From positions 62,001 through 126,000 of the forward strand of contig NZ_JAHCSH010000004.1 in NCBI RefSeq assembly GCF_018474005.1: 64,000 bases of DNA. The letters run 5' to 3'. The position numbers and the translations under genes are program-made. This stretch comes from Curvibacter sp. CHRR-16 (GTDB lineage: Bacteria; Pseudomonadota; Gammaproteobacteria; Burkholderiales; Burkholderiaceae_C). Below the pieces are notes generated by a model. It was not told the origin of the DNA. It was given only the letters and a program-made list of their open reading frames with translations, and searched no databases. Of the stretch, positions 54,620 through 64,000 are shown piece after piece; within the stretch, counting starts at the first letter, position 1; every line of letters starts with the position of its first letter.

Positions 54620-56541
54620 ACTGCCTCCACCGCACGGGCGACCAGTTCGGCCACGTCCAGCACTTCGGGCTTGCTGCCCACCACGCCTTCGAGCATGGCG
54701 GTGCACTGCGGGCAGGCCACGGCCACCACGCGGGCACCGGCGTCTTGGGCGTCTTGCATGCGGATGTCGGGGATACGGCGCTCGCCCGCAATATCGGTCC
54801 ACGGCGCACCGCCACCACCGCCACAGCAGCGGGCTTGGGCACCGTGGCGCTCCATCTCCACCACGCGGATGCCAATGGCCTGCAGGCTGCGGCGCGGGGC
54901 ACTCACCTCGCGGTTGTAGCGGCCCAGGTAGCAAGGGTCGTGGTAGGTCACGGGTTCTTGGGTGGATGGCAAGGGCTTGGCCGTCGCTTGCAGGATGCCT
55001 TGCTGCAGCAAATCGTCCAGCAGTTGGGTGTGGTGCCACACCTCAAACGCGCCGCCCAGCGCGGGGTATTCGTTCTTGACCGTGTGCAGCACGTGCGGAT
55101 CGGCAGTGACGATGCGCTGGAACTGGCGGTCTTGCAAGGTGCCAATGAGCTGCTTGGCCAAGCGCTCAAAGCCCAGCTCGTCGCCCAAGCGGCGCGCTAG
55201 GTCGCCGCAGTCGGTCTCGGCATCGCCCAGCAGGGCCACCTTGAGCCCGGCTTTGTGCAGGGTTTTGACCAAGGCGCGCAAGGTGCGTTGGTAGCGGGTG
55301 TCAAAACCGCCCTCACCCACCAGCAGCAGCCAGTCGGTTTGCTCACCCGTGGCGCGTGGCCCCAGCACAGGCAGGTTCAAATCCACCGCCCAGTGGTTGC
55401 GCGCTGCCAGCGGAAAGCCGCCAATGGTGTCGGTCTCGCGCAGGTTGTGCAGGGCATCGGCCCCTTTGTTGGGCACCACGCCTTGGTTGAGCGTGAGGCC
55501 ACGGCGGATGTCCACCACCGCATCCACGTGCTCGATGAGCATGGGGCAGGCCTGCACACAAGCGCGGCAGGTGGTGCAGGACCACAGCGTGTCGGCCAGA
55601 AGCAAACCGGGCACCAAGGCAGACTGGGCACCGCCCTGCTGCTGGCCCACGGTTTGGCCGGGGTGGGGAGTGCCCGCGTAAGCCGCATCGCTGCCACCAG
55701 CCATGCCCACCACGAGGTCTTGCACCAGCTTTTTGGGGTTGAGTGGCTGGCCTGCGGCTTTGGCAGGGCAAGCGGCTTCGCATTTGCCGCACTGCACGCA
55801 GGCATCGAAGGAGAGCAAGCGGTTCCACTCAAAGTCAGTCGGTTGGGTCACGCCCCACTGGCCTGCTGCGGTGTTGAGGGGCTTGAGCGCGGTGGCGGGC
55901 ACGGCGTCAGTGGTTTTGGTGCGGGCCACAAAGCGCTCTGGCCGGGGGTGCCAACCCAGGTGCAGCATGCCAGCGACGGCGTGCTTCATGGGGCCGCCTA
56001 GGCCAATGCCCAGCGCCAGCTCGGCAGCGCCCAGCGCAAAGCCTGCGCACACCAGCACCGCCAGCCAAGGGGCGGCTTGCGCCCCTGCCAACACCAAGAC
56101 CAGCACCGAGGCGGCCAGCGCCAGCAAGCTGTAGGGCATGCGCTGCCATGGCCCGCGTGACAAGCGTTCAGGCGCTTGCAGGCGGCGGTAAGCGGCCATG
56201 CCCGAGCCCACCAGCATGAGCAAGGCGGTCGCCAGCAGCGCCCAATCGAGCGCGGTGCTGAAGAGACCCAAGCCATAGTTGATGCCCACCAGCACCAGCG
56301 TGGCCAAGCCACCGCCAGCAGCGGCCACGTGGGCGCGGGCGATGAAAGGCTCGCGCGCCACCACTTCGTGCAAGTCCACAAAGTAGCGCTTGGGGATGTG
56401 CAGCAGCCCCAGCAGCAACCGGGCGGTGCCCCAGTGCGCTGCTTGGCCTTGCCGCCACAGGGCTGCACGGCGCACCAAGCCCACCAGCAAAGCCAGTACC
56501 GCCAGCCAAAACAGGACGCGGATGAAGTGCGGCAAGCCCAT
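54616..56541 (-). CDS. dgcB: dimethylglycine catabolism Fe-S membrane protein
   Basis: 641 residues. An N-terminal membrane part has about five segments (to ~190). Two [4Fe-4S] motifs, CVQCGKCEAACP and CTTCRACVQACP, occupy the middle, and the C-terminal half has heterodisulfide-reductase-like CCG domains (YHDPCYLGRYNRE, ARCCGGGGG). This is the architecture of DgcB. I chose the ATG at 56541, with AAGGA 9 nt upstream; a GTG six codons earlier overlaps dgcA. It probably wires DgcA and ETF to the membrane. Confidence 0.9.
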   Translation of the reverse strand: MGLPHFIRVLFWLAVLALLVGLVRRAALWRQGQAAHWGTARLLLGLLHIPKRYFVDLHEVVAREPFIARAHVAAAGGGLATLVLVGINYGLGLFSTALDWALLATALLMLVGSGMAAYRRLQAPERLSRGPWQRMPYSLLALAASVLVLVLAGAQAAPWLAVLVCAGFALGAAELALGIGLGGPMKHAVAGMLHLGWHPRPERFVARTKTTDAVPATALKPLNTAAGQWGVTQPTDFEWNRLLSFDACVQCGKCEAACPAKAAGQPLNPKKLVQDLVVGMAGGSDAAYAGTPHPGQTVGQQQGGAQSALVPGLLLADTLWSCTTCRACVQACPMLIEHVDAVVDIRRGLTLNQGVVPNKGADALHNLRETDTIGGFPLAARNHWAVDLNLPVLGPRATGEQTDWLLLVGEGGFDTRYQRTLRALVKTLHKAGLKVALLGDAETDCGDLARRLGDELGFERLAKQLIGTLQDRQFQRIVTADPHVLHTVKNEYPALGGAFEVWHHTQLLDDLLQQGILQATAKPLPSTQEPVTYHDPCYLGRYNREVSAPRRSLQAIGIRVVEMERHGAQARCCGGGGGAPWTDIAGERRIPDIRMQDAQDAGARVVAVACPQCTAMLEGVVGSKPEVLDVAELVARAVEAV

Positions 56542-56543
56542 GG

Positions 56544-58604
56544 TCAGAAGTCCTTGCACAGACGCAGCGCGTCAAAAATGGCGGCGTGGATGTTGTGCAT
56601 CGAGATGCAGTCGCCCACGCGGTAGAGCAAAAACTGGCCGCTCTGCAGCGTTTGCTGCAAGGCCGGTTGCGGTTGGAAGGCGTACAGCGCATCGATGTCG
56701 ATCTGCCCCTTGTTAACCGACTGGGGCTTGAGCGCCCAGTACAGGCTGTCGTTGGGCAGGGTGCCGTTTTCGACGATGACCTGATCGACCTCGCGCTCCT
56801 CTTGCGCTTCGGTGTACTCGTTGCGCAGCACGGCAATCAGCTTGTCGCCCTCGCGGTACACCTTGTCGAGCCAGAAGTTGGGCGTTTGGATCACGCCTTG
56901 GGCGTACATCTGGCGGTAAAAAATCGGGAAGGTGGTGCCGCCCACATCGTCGGACACCTTCACGTCGGGCGTGACGATCTCCACCAGCTTGCCGCGCTCG
57001 GCGGCGTAGTGCGCTACACCCGCCCCGGCATGGGTGCTGATGCTGTCGTACACCAGCACGTTGTCTTTGAGCGGCACTGCGCCGCTGAGCACGTCCCAGC
57101 TGCTGTGGACCAAGCCACTGGCTGCGCCCCAATCGGGCACTTGCTGCAGGTGGGGTGAACCGCCCGTGGCCAGCACCACGATGTCGGGCTGCTCGGCCAG
57201 GATCATGGCCTCATCCGCGGCCACACCCAAGCGGCGGTCTACGCCCAAGCGCTGGGTTTCCAGGTCAAACCAGCGCACGATGCCCGCCATCTGCTCGCGC
57301 TTGGGGGCTTTGGCAGCCAAGTTGATCTGCCCGCCCACAGCGGTGTTTTTCTCAAACAGCACCACGTCATGGCCGCGCTCGCGGGCGACGCGGGCCGCTT
57401 CCAGCCCGGCAGGGCCTGCGCCCACCACCACCACTTTGCGTTGGGGGCCGGTGCTGGGGCGGATGGTGTGCGAGAGCACGGTTTCGCGGCTGGTAGCGGC
57501 GTTTTGGATGCAGAGCACGTCCAAGCCGTTGTACTGGCGGTCGATGCAGTAGTTGGCCCCCACGCACTGCTTGATCTGGTCTTCGCGGCCATCGCGGATT
57601 TTGATGACCATGTGCGGATCGGCAATCTGCGCCCGTGTCATGCCCACCATGTCCACCATGCCCGTGGACAAAATGCGCTCGGCCTGCGAGGCATCGCGGA
57701 TGCTTTGGGCGTGCATCACCGGCACTTTGCTGACCGATTTGATGCCCGCTGCCAAGTGCACAAAGGGCTCGGGCGGCAAGGCCATGGGCGGCATGCAGTT
57801 GGCCAGAGTGTTGTGCGTATCAGCGCCTGACCCCACCACGCTGATGTAGTCCACCAAGCCCGTTTCGCTCATGGCCTGGGCGATTTCTTTGGCGTGCTCG
57901 TGCGAAATGCCGTCCTCATGGAACTCGTCACCGCACATGCGCAGGCCGACGCAAAAGTCGCTGCCCACTTCGGCGCGGATGGCTTTGAGCACCTCGATGC
58001 CAAAGCGCAGGCGGTTTTCCAAGCTGCCGCCCCACTCGTCGGTGCGGTGGTTGACGCGCGGGCTCCAGAACTGGTCGATGAGCTGCTGGTGCGCCGCCGA
58101 CACTTCCATGCCGTCCAGCCCGCCGTCTTTGACGCGGCGCGCAGCCTTGGCAAAGTCGCGGATGATGCGGTCAATCTCTTCCACCTCGATGGTCTTGGCG
58201 TTGCCACGGTGCACCGGCTCGCGGATGCCCGAGGGGCTGACCAAATGCGGCCAGTTCTCGCCATGCCAAGCATTGCGCCGCCCCATGTGGGTGGCTTGGA
58301 TCATGATCTTCGCGCCATGCTGGTGCATGGCAGCCGCCAAGCGGGACAAGGGTTCCACCACCGCGTCGATGGACAGGTTGACCGAGTTCCACCACGACCA
58401 AGGGCTGTCCCGCGACACGGGACTGGAGCCACCGCAAATGGCCAAACCCACCCCGCCCTTGGCCTTTTCCTCGTAGTAGCGGATGTAGCGCTCGCCGGGC
58501 AAGCCGTTTTCGGCGTACACCTCGGCGTGGGCGGTGCTGACGATGCGGTTGCGGATCGTCAGCTTGTTGAGCTGGATGGGTTCAAACAGGTGCGGGTAGC
58601 GCAT
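56544..58604 (-). CDS. dgcA: dimethylglycine demethylating flavoprotein
   Basis: 686 residues, related to trimethylamine dehydrogenase. Residues about 1-380 form an Old Yellow Enzyme-type FMN barrel (IQATHMGRRNAW, DFCVGLRMCGDEF). Residues about 390-680 form FAD- and nucleotide-binding domains (VVVVGAGPAGLEAARVA). It converts dimethylglycine to sarcosine. In the Fe-S segment the cysteines at 347, 353 and 365 are present, but the expected one at 350 is Ala (see findings). It starts 8 bp after the DUF5943 gene and ends 2 bp before the dgcB start. Confidence 0.92.
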   Translation of the reverse strand: MRYPHLFEPIQLNKLTIRNRIVSTAHAEVYAENGLPGERYIRYYEEKAKGGVGLAICGGSSPVSRDSPWSWWNSVNLSIDAVVEPLSRLAAAMHQHGAKIMIQATHMGRRNAWHGENWPHLVSPSGIREPVHRGNAKTIEVEEIDRIIRDFAKAARRVKDGGLDGMEVSAAHQQLIDQFWSPRVNHRTDEWGGSLENRLRFGIEVLKAIRAEVGSDFCVGLRMCGDEFHEDGISHEHAKEIAQAMSETGLVDYISVVGSGADTHNTLANCMPPMALPPEPFVHLAAGIKSVSKVPVMHAQSIRDASQAERILSTGMVDMVGMTRAQIADPHMVIKIRDGREDQIKQCVGANYCIDRQYNGLDVLCIQNAATSRETVLSHTIRPSTGPQRKVVVVGAGPAGLEAARVARERGHDVVLFEKNTAVGGQINLAAKAPKREQMAGIVRWFDLETQRLGVDRRLGVAADEAMILAEQPDIVVLATGGSPHLQQVPDWGAASGLVHSSWDVLSGAVPLKDNVLVYDSISTHAGAGVAHYAAERGKLVEIVTPDVKVSDDVGGTTFPIFYRQMYAQGVIQTPNFWLDKVYREGDKLIAVLRNEYTEAQEEREVDQVIVENGTLPNDSLYWALKPQSVNKGQIDIDALYAFQPQPALQQTLQSGQFLLYRVGDCISMHNIHAAIFDALRLCKDF

Positions 58605-58612
58605 GGCGGTGC

Positions 58613-59170
58613 TCAGGCAGAGGGTGGCAGAGGCGTGACGGTGAAGATGCAGTAGTCGTGGTGGTGGTCCGCGTGCTCTGCAGCGCACTGGGTTTCGCGG
58701 CTCTCGGTGCGGTACTTGGCCCCCGTGTCGTCAGCCACCCAGTCCATGGCCCCAGCAAACCAACCTGCAAACAGGTAGCACAGCTTGTCTTTGTTCACAG
58801 GCACCCCGGCAATGCCTTGGGCCAGCACAAAGACCGAGTGGTCCAAGCGGATGCGGGCGTGGCCAGTGGCTGCGTCCACCGACTCAAAAGCGAACTGGCC
58901 CCAACCGCGCTGGGACAGGCGCTTGAGGTAATGCTCGTAGCAGGCCAAGCCTTGGAGGCCGTGCGTCTTGCTCTCCTGGCTGCACCAGAAGTAGGCCGAG
59001 CGGTAGCCGCCCTTGTACAACCCGGTGGCATAGGCTTCTTTGCCAATAGCGGCTTCGGCCTCGACGTGGTTGTTCACGAAGAAGTGCCGTGGCACATAGA
59101 TCATGGGCAGACCGTCGGTGGTCCAAATACCCGTTTGCGGATCAACGTCGATTGGTAGTTGCGGTTGCAT
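58613..59170 (-). CDS. conserved DUF5943-type protein of betaine clusters
   Basis: 185 residues, no signal peptide. Recognisable stretches are YVPRHFFVNNHVEAEAAIGKEAY, YKGGYRSAYFWCSQE and LCYLFAGWFAGAMDWVADDTG. The last two resemble V4R-like small-molecule sensing folds, but I am not sure. A homologous gene accompanies dgcA in Pseudomonas (PA5397, from memory). GGGGAG precedes the ATG. It lies between the M19-family gene (4 bp) and dgcA (8 bp), so a role in dimethylglycine or sarcosine handling is likely. No reaction can be assigned. Confidence 0.75.
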   Translation of the reverse strand: MQPQLPIDVDPQTGIWTTDGLPMIYVPRHFFVNNHVEAEAAIGKEAYATGLYKGGYRSAYFWCSQESKTHGLQGLACYEHYLKRLSQRGWGQFAFESVDAATGHARIRLDHSVFVLAQGIAGVPVNKDKLCYLFAGWFAGAMDWVADDTGAKYRTESRETQCAAEHADHHHDYCIFTVTPLPPSA

Positions 59171-59174
59171 GCGT

Positions 59175-60158
59175 TTACTCTCCCCACACTTGGCGGAAAA
59201 ATCCCATCCAGTTTTTGCCCAGTACTTTTTCGATGCGGCTGGCGCTCCAGCCTTGCTTTTGCATGGCTTGTGCCAGGTTGGGGAAGTCGCCAATGGTGCT
59301 GATGCCTTCGGGGTTGACCACCTTGCCAAAGTTGGTCAGACGACGCCAGCGGCCTTTGTCGTGCGTGAGCCATTCAAAGAACTCGTGGCCGTGGCCTTGG
59401 GTGAAGTCCGAGCCCAAACCCACGCAGTCTTCGCCTGCGACGTTGATCACGTAGTCGATGGCTTCCACGTAGTCGTAAATGGTCGATTCGGGGCCGCGCT
59501 TGAGGAAGGGCGAGAACATGGTCACGCCGATAAAGCCACCGTGGTCGGCGATGAATTTCAGCTCCGCATCGCTCTTGTTGCGGGGGTGGTCTTTCAGGCC
59601 CAGCGGCAAGCAGTGGGTGTAGGCCACGGGTTTTTTGGATTCCAAAATGGCCTCTTCCGAGGTCTTGCCGCCCACGTGGGACAAGTCCACCATGATGCCC
59701 ACGCGGTTCATCTCGGCAATCACTTCGCGGCCGTAGCCGGACAAGCCACCGTCGCGCTCGTAGCAGCCTGTGCCGATGAGGTTTTGCGTGTTGTAGCAGA
59801 GCTGCACCACGCGCACGCCCATGTCGTGGAAGGCTTCGATGTAGCCCAGGTTGTCCTCAAAGGCGTAGCCGTTTTGGAAGCCCAAGATGATGCCGGTCTT
59901 GCCCTCGCGCTTGGCGCGTTCGATGTCGGCCACGTTTTTGGCCAGCATCACCAGGTCGCTGTTGTCGCGGATCAGGCGCTTGAGGTTGGCGATGTTGTCC
60001 ACCGTCTTGGCAAAAGACTCCCACACCGAGACGGTGCAGTTGGCGGCGGTGAGCCCACCCTTGCGCATGTCTTCAAAGACGCTGCGGTCCAGGTTGGCGA
60101 TGATGAGTCCATCGATGACGATGGACTGTTGGTGCAGTTGGGCGGCGTCAAAGCTCAT
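59175..60158 (-). CDS. M19 (membrane dipeptidase)-like protein with altered metal site
   Basis: 327 residues of the M19 amidohydrolase fold. H161 in DLSHVG, H182 in AYTHCLPLG, the HPRN segment and D251 in GSDFTQG are at the positions of conserved dipeptidase residues. The HxD zinc pair near the N-terminus is missing (DGLIIANLD in place of a DGHND-like motif), and the bridging Glu is Gln95 (GFQNGYAFED). There is no signal peptide. So it is probably not an ordinary zinc dipeptidase. It sits between glyA (15 bp) and the DUF5943 gene (4 bp); a related gene occurs in Pseudomonas betaine clusters. Confidence 0.85.
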   Translation of the reverse strand: MSFDAAQLHQQSIVIDGLIIANLDRSVFEDMRKGGLTAANCTVSVWESFAKTVDNIANLKRLIRDNSDLVMLAKNVADIERAKREGKTGIILGFQNGYAFEDNLGYIEAFHDMGVRVVQLCYNTQNLIGTGCYERDGGLSGYGREVIAEMNRVGIMVDLSHVGGKTSEEAILESKKPVAYTHCLPLGLKDHPRNKSDAELKFIADHGGFIGVTMFSPFLKRGPESTIYDYVEAIDYVINVAGEDCVGLGSDFTQGHGHEFFEWLTHDKGRWRRLTNFGKVVNPEGISTIGDFPNLAQAMQKQGWSASRIEKVLGKNWMGFFRQVWGE

Positions 60159-60173
60159 GGTTGGCTCCTGCTG

Positions 60174-61448
<1,275 letters not shown>

Positions 61449-61469
61449 GGTTTTCTGTGGCGTGAGGGT

Positions 61470-62123
61470 TCAGGGGTGCAGTGGGCTGACCACGGGGTCG
61501 GTGTTGGAGGCCAGCGGGCTGATGCACAGGCCGTAGGGCTTGCCCGTGCGGCTGAGCAAGCGCCACAGGTAGTCGGCAAAGCTGCGGCGAAACAGCAGCA
61601 CCACGCCTTGGGAGTCAGTACGCAGCACGGTGACGTTGGCCTTGGCCATAACCGTGCCAATGGCTTGGCCCACTTGCAGGGTCTCAAAGTCGTACACCCC
61701 CATGTGGCGCAGCAGCAGCAGGTGCTTGGCACCGCTGATGCGCAGCGCGGTATGGCCGCCGCTGTTGTCCACCACCTGAGCAAACACGCCTTGCAGGGCC
61801 TGCGTGAGCTGGGCTACCAGCGCGTCTTTGCCAGCGCGGGGGGTGATCAGCCACCACTCATCGGGCGAGACCCAGTACACCACCCCGGCGGGGCACTGCA
61901 CATAGCTGCTGGGCAGCGTGGGCAAGGCCGCGCCCAGCACTTGGCTGGTGGCTTGGGCAAACGCGCTGTCGCTGCTGTGGCCGCGCAGGATGATGTAGCC
62001 CAAGTTGGGGATTTCGCTCATGCACAAGCCGTCTTGGGCAGTGGCAGCACGCGTTTGGCTGGGGCGTGTGAAAGCCGCCAAGGGCGAGCGCAGGTTCATG
62101 GAAAGAGTCGAGGCGTTAGCCAT
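61470..62123 (-). CDS. soxG: sarcosine oxidase gamma subunit
   Basis: 217 residues. SNPLASFTRP-like start (MNLRSPLAAFTRPSQ), WVSPDEWWLITP and ISGAKHLLLLRHMGVYDF are typical of SoxG in heterotetrameric sarcosine oxidase. SoxG is a GcvT-like subunit that helps couple the formaldehyde unit to THF. The ATG at 62123 has AGGGAG upstream and overlaps the end of soxA by 8 bp. The frame's extra 23 codons upstream lie in soxA. Confidence 0.92.
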   Translation of the reverse strand: MANASTLSMNLRSPLAAFTRPSQTRAATAQDGLCMSEIPNLGYIILRGHSSDSAFAQATSQVLGAALPTLPSSYVQCPAGVVYWVSPDEWWLITPRAGKDALVAQLTQALQGVFAQVVDNSGGHTALRISGAKHLLLLRHMGVYDFETLQVGQAIGTVMAKANVTVLRTDSQGVVLLFRRSFADYLWRLLSRTGKPYGLCISPLASNTDPVVSPLHP

Positions 62124-64000
62124 GTTGGCGTTCTCCCTTGGGATCGACGAATACAGAGGACGACGCCACCTTGACCGGCATGACCTTGCCACGGGCGTAG
62201 GCGTACAGGGTTTGGTCGGTGCGCTGGCTGCCTGAGCGCACCACCGCCATGGCGATGGAGCGGCCCAAGAAAGCGCTGTAGTAGCTGGAGGTCACGTGGC
62301 CCAGCATGGTCGCGGGGGCCGTCCACTCGGGGCTTTCCTGCAACTGGGCCCCTTCGGGCAGCACCTGCTGCGGGTCTATCGGCAGCAAACCAACTAGCTG
62401 CTTGCGGTCGGCACGGGCCGTGTCGCTGCGCGACAGGGAGCGCTTGCCCAAGAAGCTGAAACTCTTTTTCATGGACACCGCCCAGGACATACCCAAGTCC
62501 AGTGGGGTCACCGAGCCGTCGGTGTCTTGGCCGACGATGATGAAGCCCTTCTCGGCGCGCAGCACGTGCATGGTTTCGGTGCCGTAGGGGGTGATATCAA
62601 ACTCGGCCCCGGCAGCCATGACGGCTTCCCACAGGTCGTAGCCGTAGCCGCTTTCGACGTTGATTTCGTAGCTCACCTCACCCGAAAAGCTGACGCGGAA
62701 CACGCGGCAGGGCACGCCCTGCACGGTGCTCTCGCGCCAATCCATGAACTTGAAGTTTTCGGGCGACAGGTCGAGGTCGGGGCACAGCTTGGCCAGCACC
62801 GCGCGGGCTTTGGGGCCGACCAAGGCCACCGTGCTCCAGTGGTCGGTGACGGTGCTCATCCACACCTTGAGCTCGGGCCACTCGGTCTGGTGCCAGCGCT
62901 CCAGCCACGTCAGCACCCGGGCTGCGCCACCGGTGGTGGTGGTCATGTAGAACTGGGTGTCGTGGATGCAGGCGGTCACGCCGTCGTCCATGACCATGCC
63001 GTTCTCGTCCAGCATCAGGCCGTAGCGGCACTTGCCGGGGGCCAGTTGGCTCCAGGCGTTGCTGTACACGCGGTTGAGGAACTCGCGGGCATCGGGGCCG
63101 TCGATCTGGATCTTGCCCAGCGTGGAGGCGTCCATCACGGCCACGCCATTGCGGGCGGCCAAGCATTCGCGGTTGACGGCGGCGTGGATGTCTTCACCGG
63201 GTTTGGGGAAGTACCAAGGACGCATCCACTGGCCCACAGGTTCCAACTCAGCGTGGCGGGCGACGTGGGAGGCGTGGCAGGCTGTGTAGCGGCTGGGCTC
63301 CAGCGTGTCGCCCTCCATGGTGCCTGCCAGCACGCCCAGGCTGACCGGGGTGTAGGCGGGGCGGTAGGTGGTGGTGCTGACCTCGGCCACAGGGCGACCC
63401 AAGGCCTTGGCGGCGATCACAAAACCGTTCACGTTGGAGAGCTTGCCTTGGTCGGTGCCAAAGCCCAGTGCGGTAAAGCGCTTGACGTGCTCGATGTGCT
63501 GCCAGTTCTCTCGGATGGACAGTTCGATGTCGGCTGCGGTGACGTCGTTTTGGTAGTCCACAAAGGCTTTGGCACCCTCGCCTTCTGGCAGCAAGTCGGG
63601 CAGGCGGTACATGGGGCGGGCAACGGCACGGCCGGGGGCTTTCACAGCCGGGGTGTGCAGTGCGCCGGGGCGGCCCAGCTCCGCCAACACGGCTTGCATG
63701 GCTTGGGTGGTCTGGGCCAAGCAGTCGACCCACTCAAAAGCGCCCGTGACTGCGCCCACGCAGGCCACGCCGGGGCGGCCTTCCCGTGGCACATGGAAAG
63801 CGGCCAGCGTTTCACTCCAAATGGGGCGGCGGCCATCGTGGCAGAACAAATGCACCGTGGGTGACAAGCCACCCGAGGTGAGCACCACGTCCGCGTCCAC
63901 GGTTTTGCCTTCGCCAATGGCTTTGTCTTCGGTTTCGTGCAAACGGGTCAGCTGCACGCCTGTCACGGCGCGGCCACCCAGCACTTTGGCAATGCCATGG
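62116..64000 (-). CDS. soxA: sarcosine oxidase alpha subunit, C-terminal part (cut by window edge)
   Basis: The frame is open to the right window edge; 628 residues to the stop are visible of about 1000. Seen from the edge: the end of the nucleotide-binding region (HGIAKVLGGRAVTG, GLSPTVHLFCHDG), a linker with DYQNDVTAADIELSIREN, and a C-terminal GcvT/aminomethyltransferase domain (VMDASTLGKIQIDGPDAREFLNRVYSN, SGEVSYEINV, YGTETMHVLRAEKGFI) that binds THF. SoxA oxidises sarcosine to glycine and 5,10-methylene-THF together with SoxB, SoxD and SoxG. soxB and soxD would be expected just beyond 64000. Confidence 0.93.
   Translation of the reverse strand, partial: HGIAKVLGGRAVTGVQLTRLHETEDKAIGEGKTVDADVVLTSGGLSPTVHLFCHDGRRPIWSETLAAFHVPREGRPGVACVGAVTGAFEWVDCLAQTTQAMQAVLAELGRPGALHTPAVKAPGRAVARPMYRLPDLLPEGEGAKAFVDYQNDVTAADIELSIRENWQHIEHVKRFTALGFGTDQGKLSNVNGFVIAAKALGRPVAEVSTTTYRPAYTPVSLGVLAGTMEGDTLEPSRYTACHASHVARHAELEPVGQWMRPWYFPKPGEDIHAAVNRECLAARNGVAVMDASTLGKIQIDGPDAREFLNRVYSNAWSQLAPGKCRYGLMLDENGMVMDDGVTACIHDTQFYMTTTTGGAARVLTWLERWHQTEWPELKVWMSTVTDHWSTVALVGPKARAVLAKLCPDLDLSPENFKFMDWRESTVQGVPCRVFRVSFSGEVSYEINVESGYGYDLWEAVMAAGAEFDITPYGTETMHVLRAEKGFIIVGQDTDGSVTPLDLGMSWAVSMKKSFSFLGKRSLSRSDTARADRKQLVGLLPIDPQQVLPEGAQLQESPEWTAPATMLGHVTSSYYSAFLGRSIAMAVVRSGSQRTDQTLYAYARGKVMPVKVASSSVFVDPKGERQHG

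Overview
This window looks like the chromosome of a Gram-negative betaproteobacterium, most likely Comamonadaceae (Burkholderiales). That placement rests on overall protein style, a cbb3-oxidase/FNR locus, an Aap-type amino-acid transporter and a short in-gene repeat. It was not checked against any database. I find 54 protein-coding genes (two cut by the window edges), one very small candidate gene between hsdM and hsdS, one tRNA 3' fragment, and no complete tRNA or rRNA gene.

Region 1 (1-9.76 kb) is a micro-aerobic respiration block. It holds dusA (cut by the left edge), a TauE/SafE-like membrane protein, hemN, fnr, and the cbb3 oxidase genes ccoNOQP-fixH with the assembly genes ccoI-ccoS. 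Perfect FNR boxes lie between hemN and fnr and before ccoN. An FNR-like box lies before ccoI, whose start codon has no ribosome binding site. No ccoG is present.

Region 2 (9.76-34.6 kb) is mostly housekeeping. It contains an HD-GYP response regulator, an enoyl-CoA hydratase homologue, lgt, a Trp-rich small protein, a class I cytochrome c, acs, class I fumarase-murI, an RpiR regulator/Aap transporter/isoaspartyl peptidase operon, metG, a DUF1275 membrane protein, nadB, a DsbA-fold protein, an M16 peptidase and a KefF/KefC-like pair.

Region 3 (34.7-39.7 and 47.05-64 kb) is a choline/glycine betaine uptake and catabolism locus. The left arm (+) is choX-purU-betB-betA. The right arm (-) is a run of about 17 kb read leftwards: soxA (cut by the right edge)-soxG-glyA-M19 protein-DUF5943-dgcA-dgcB-etfA-etfB-gbcA-gbcB-choV-choW-gbdR-like. 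Together these genes can import choline/betaine, oxidise choline to betaine, demethylate it through dimethylglycine and sarcosine to glycine, pass electrons to a dedicated ETF, and handle the C1 units with GlyA and PurU.

Region 4 (39.7-47.0 kb) is a defence cassette set inside region 3, separating choX from choWV. It has a RelE/RelB-type toxin-antitoxin pair and a complete type I restriction-modification system (hsdR, hsdM, hsdS). This is where most of the unexplained structure lies. The hsdS stop codon falls inside the 3' end of a tRNA-Leu-like sequence. A palindrome-rich 62-codon ORF joins hsdM and hsdS through ATGA overlaps on both sides. Four CGTCCAA repeats spaced 22-23 bp lie between hsdR and hsdM, and an 11-bp inverted repeat lies before hsdR.

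Other leads: a 54-bp in-frame repeat shared by metG and kefC; an M19 'dipeptidase' in the betaine operon that lacks several metal ligands; and a DgcA with one of four expected Fe-S cysteines replaced by Ala.
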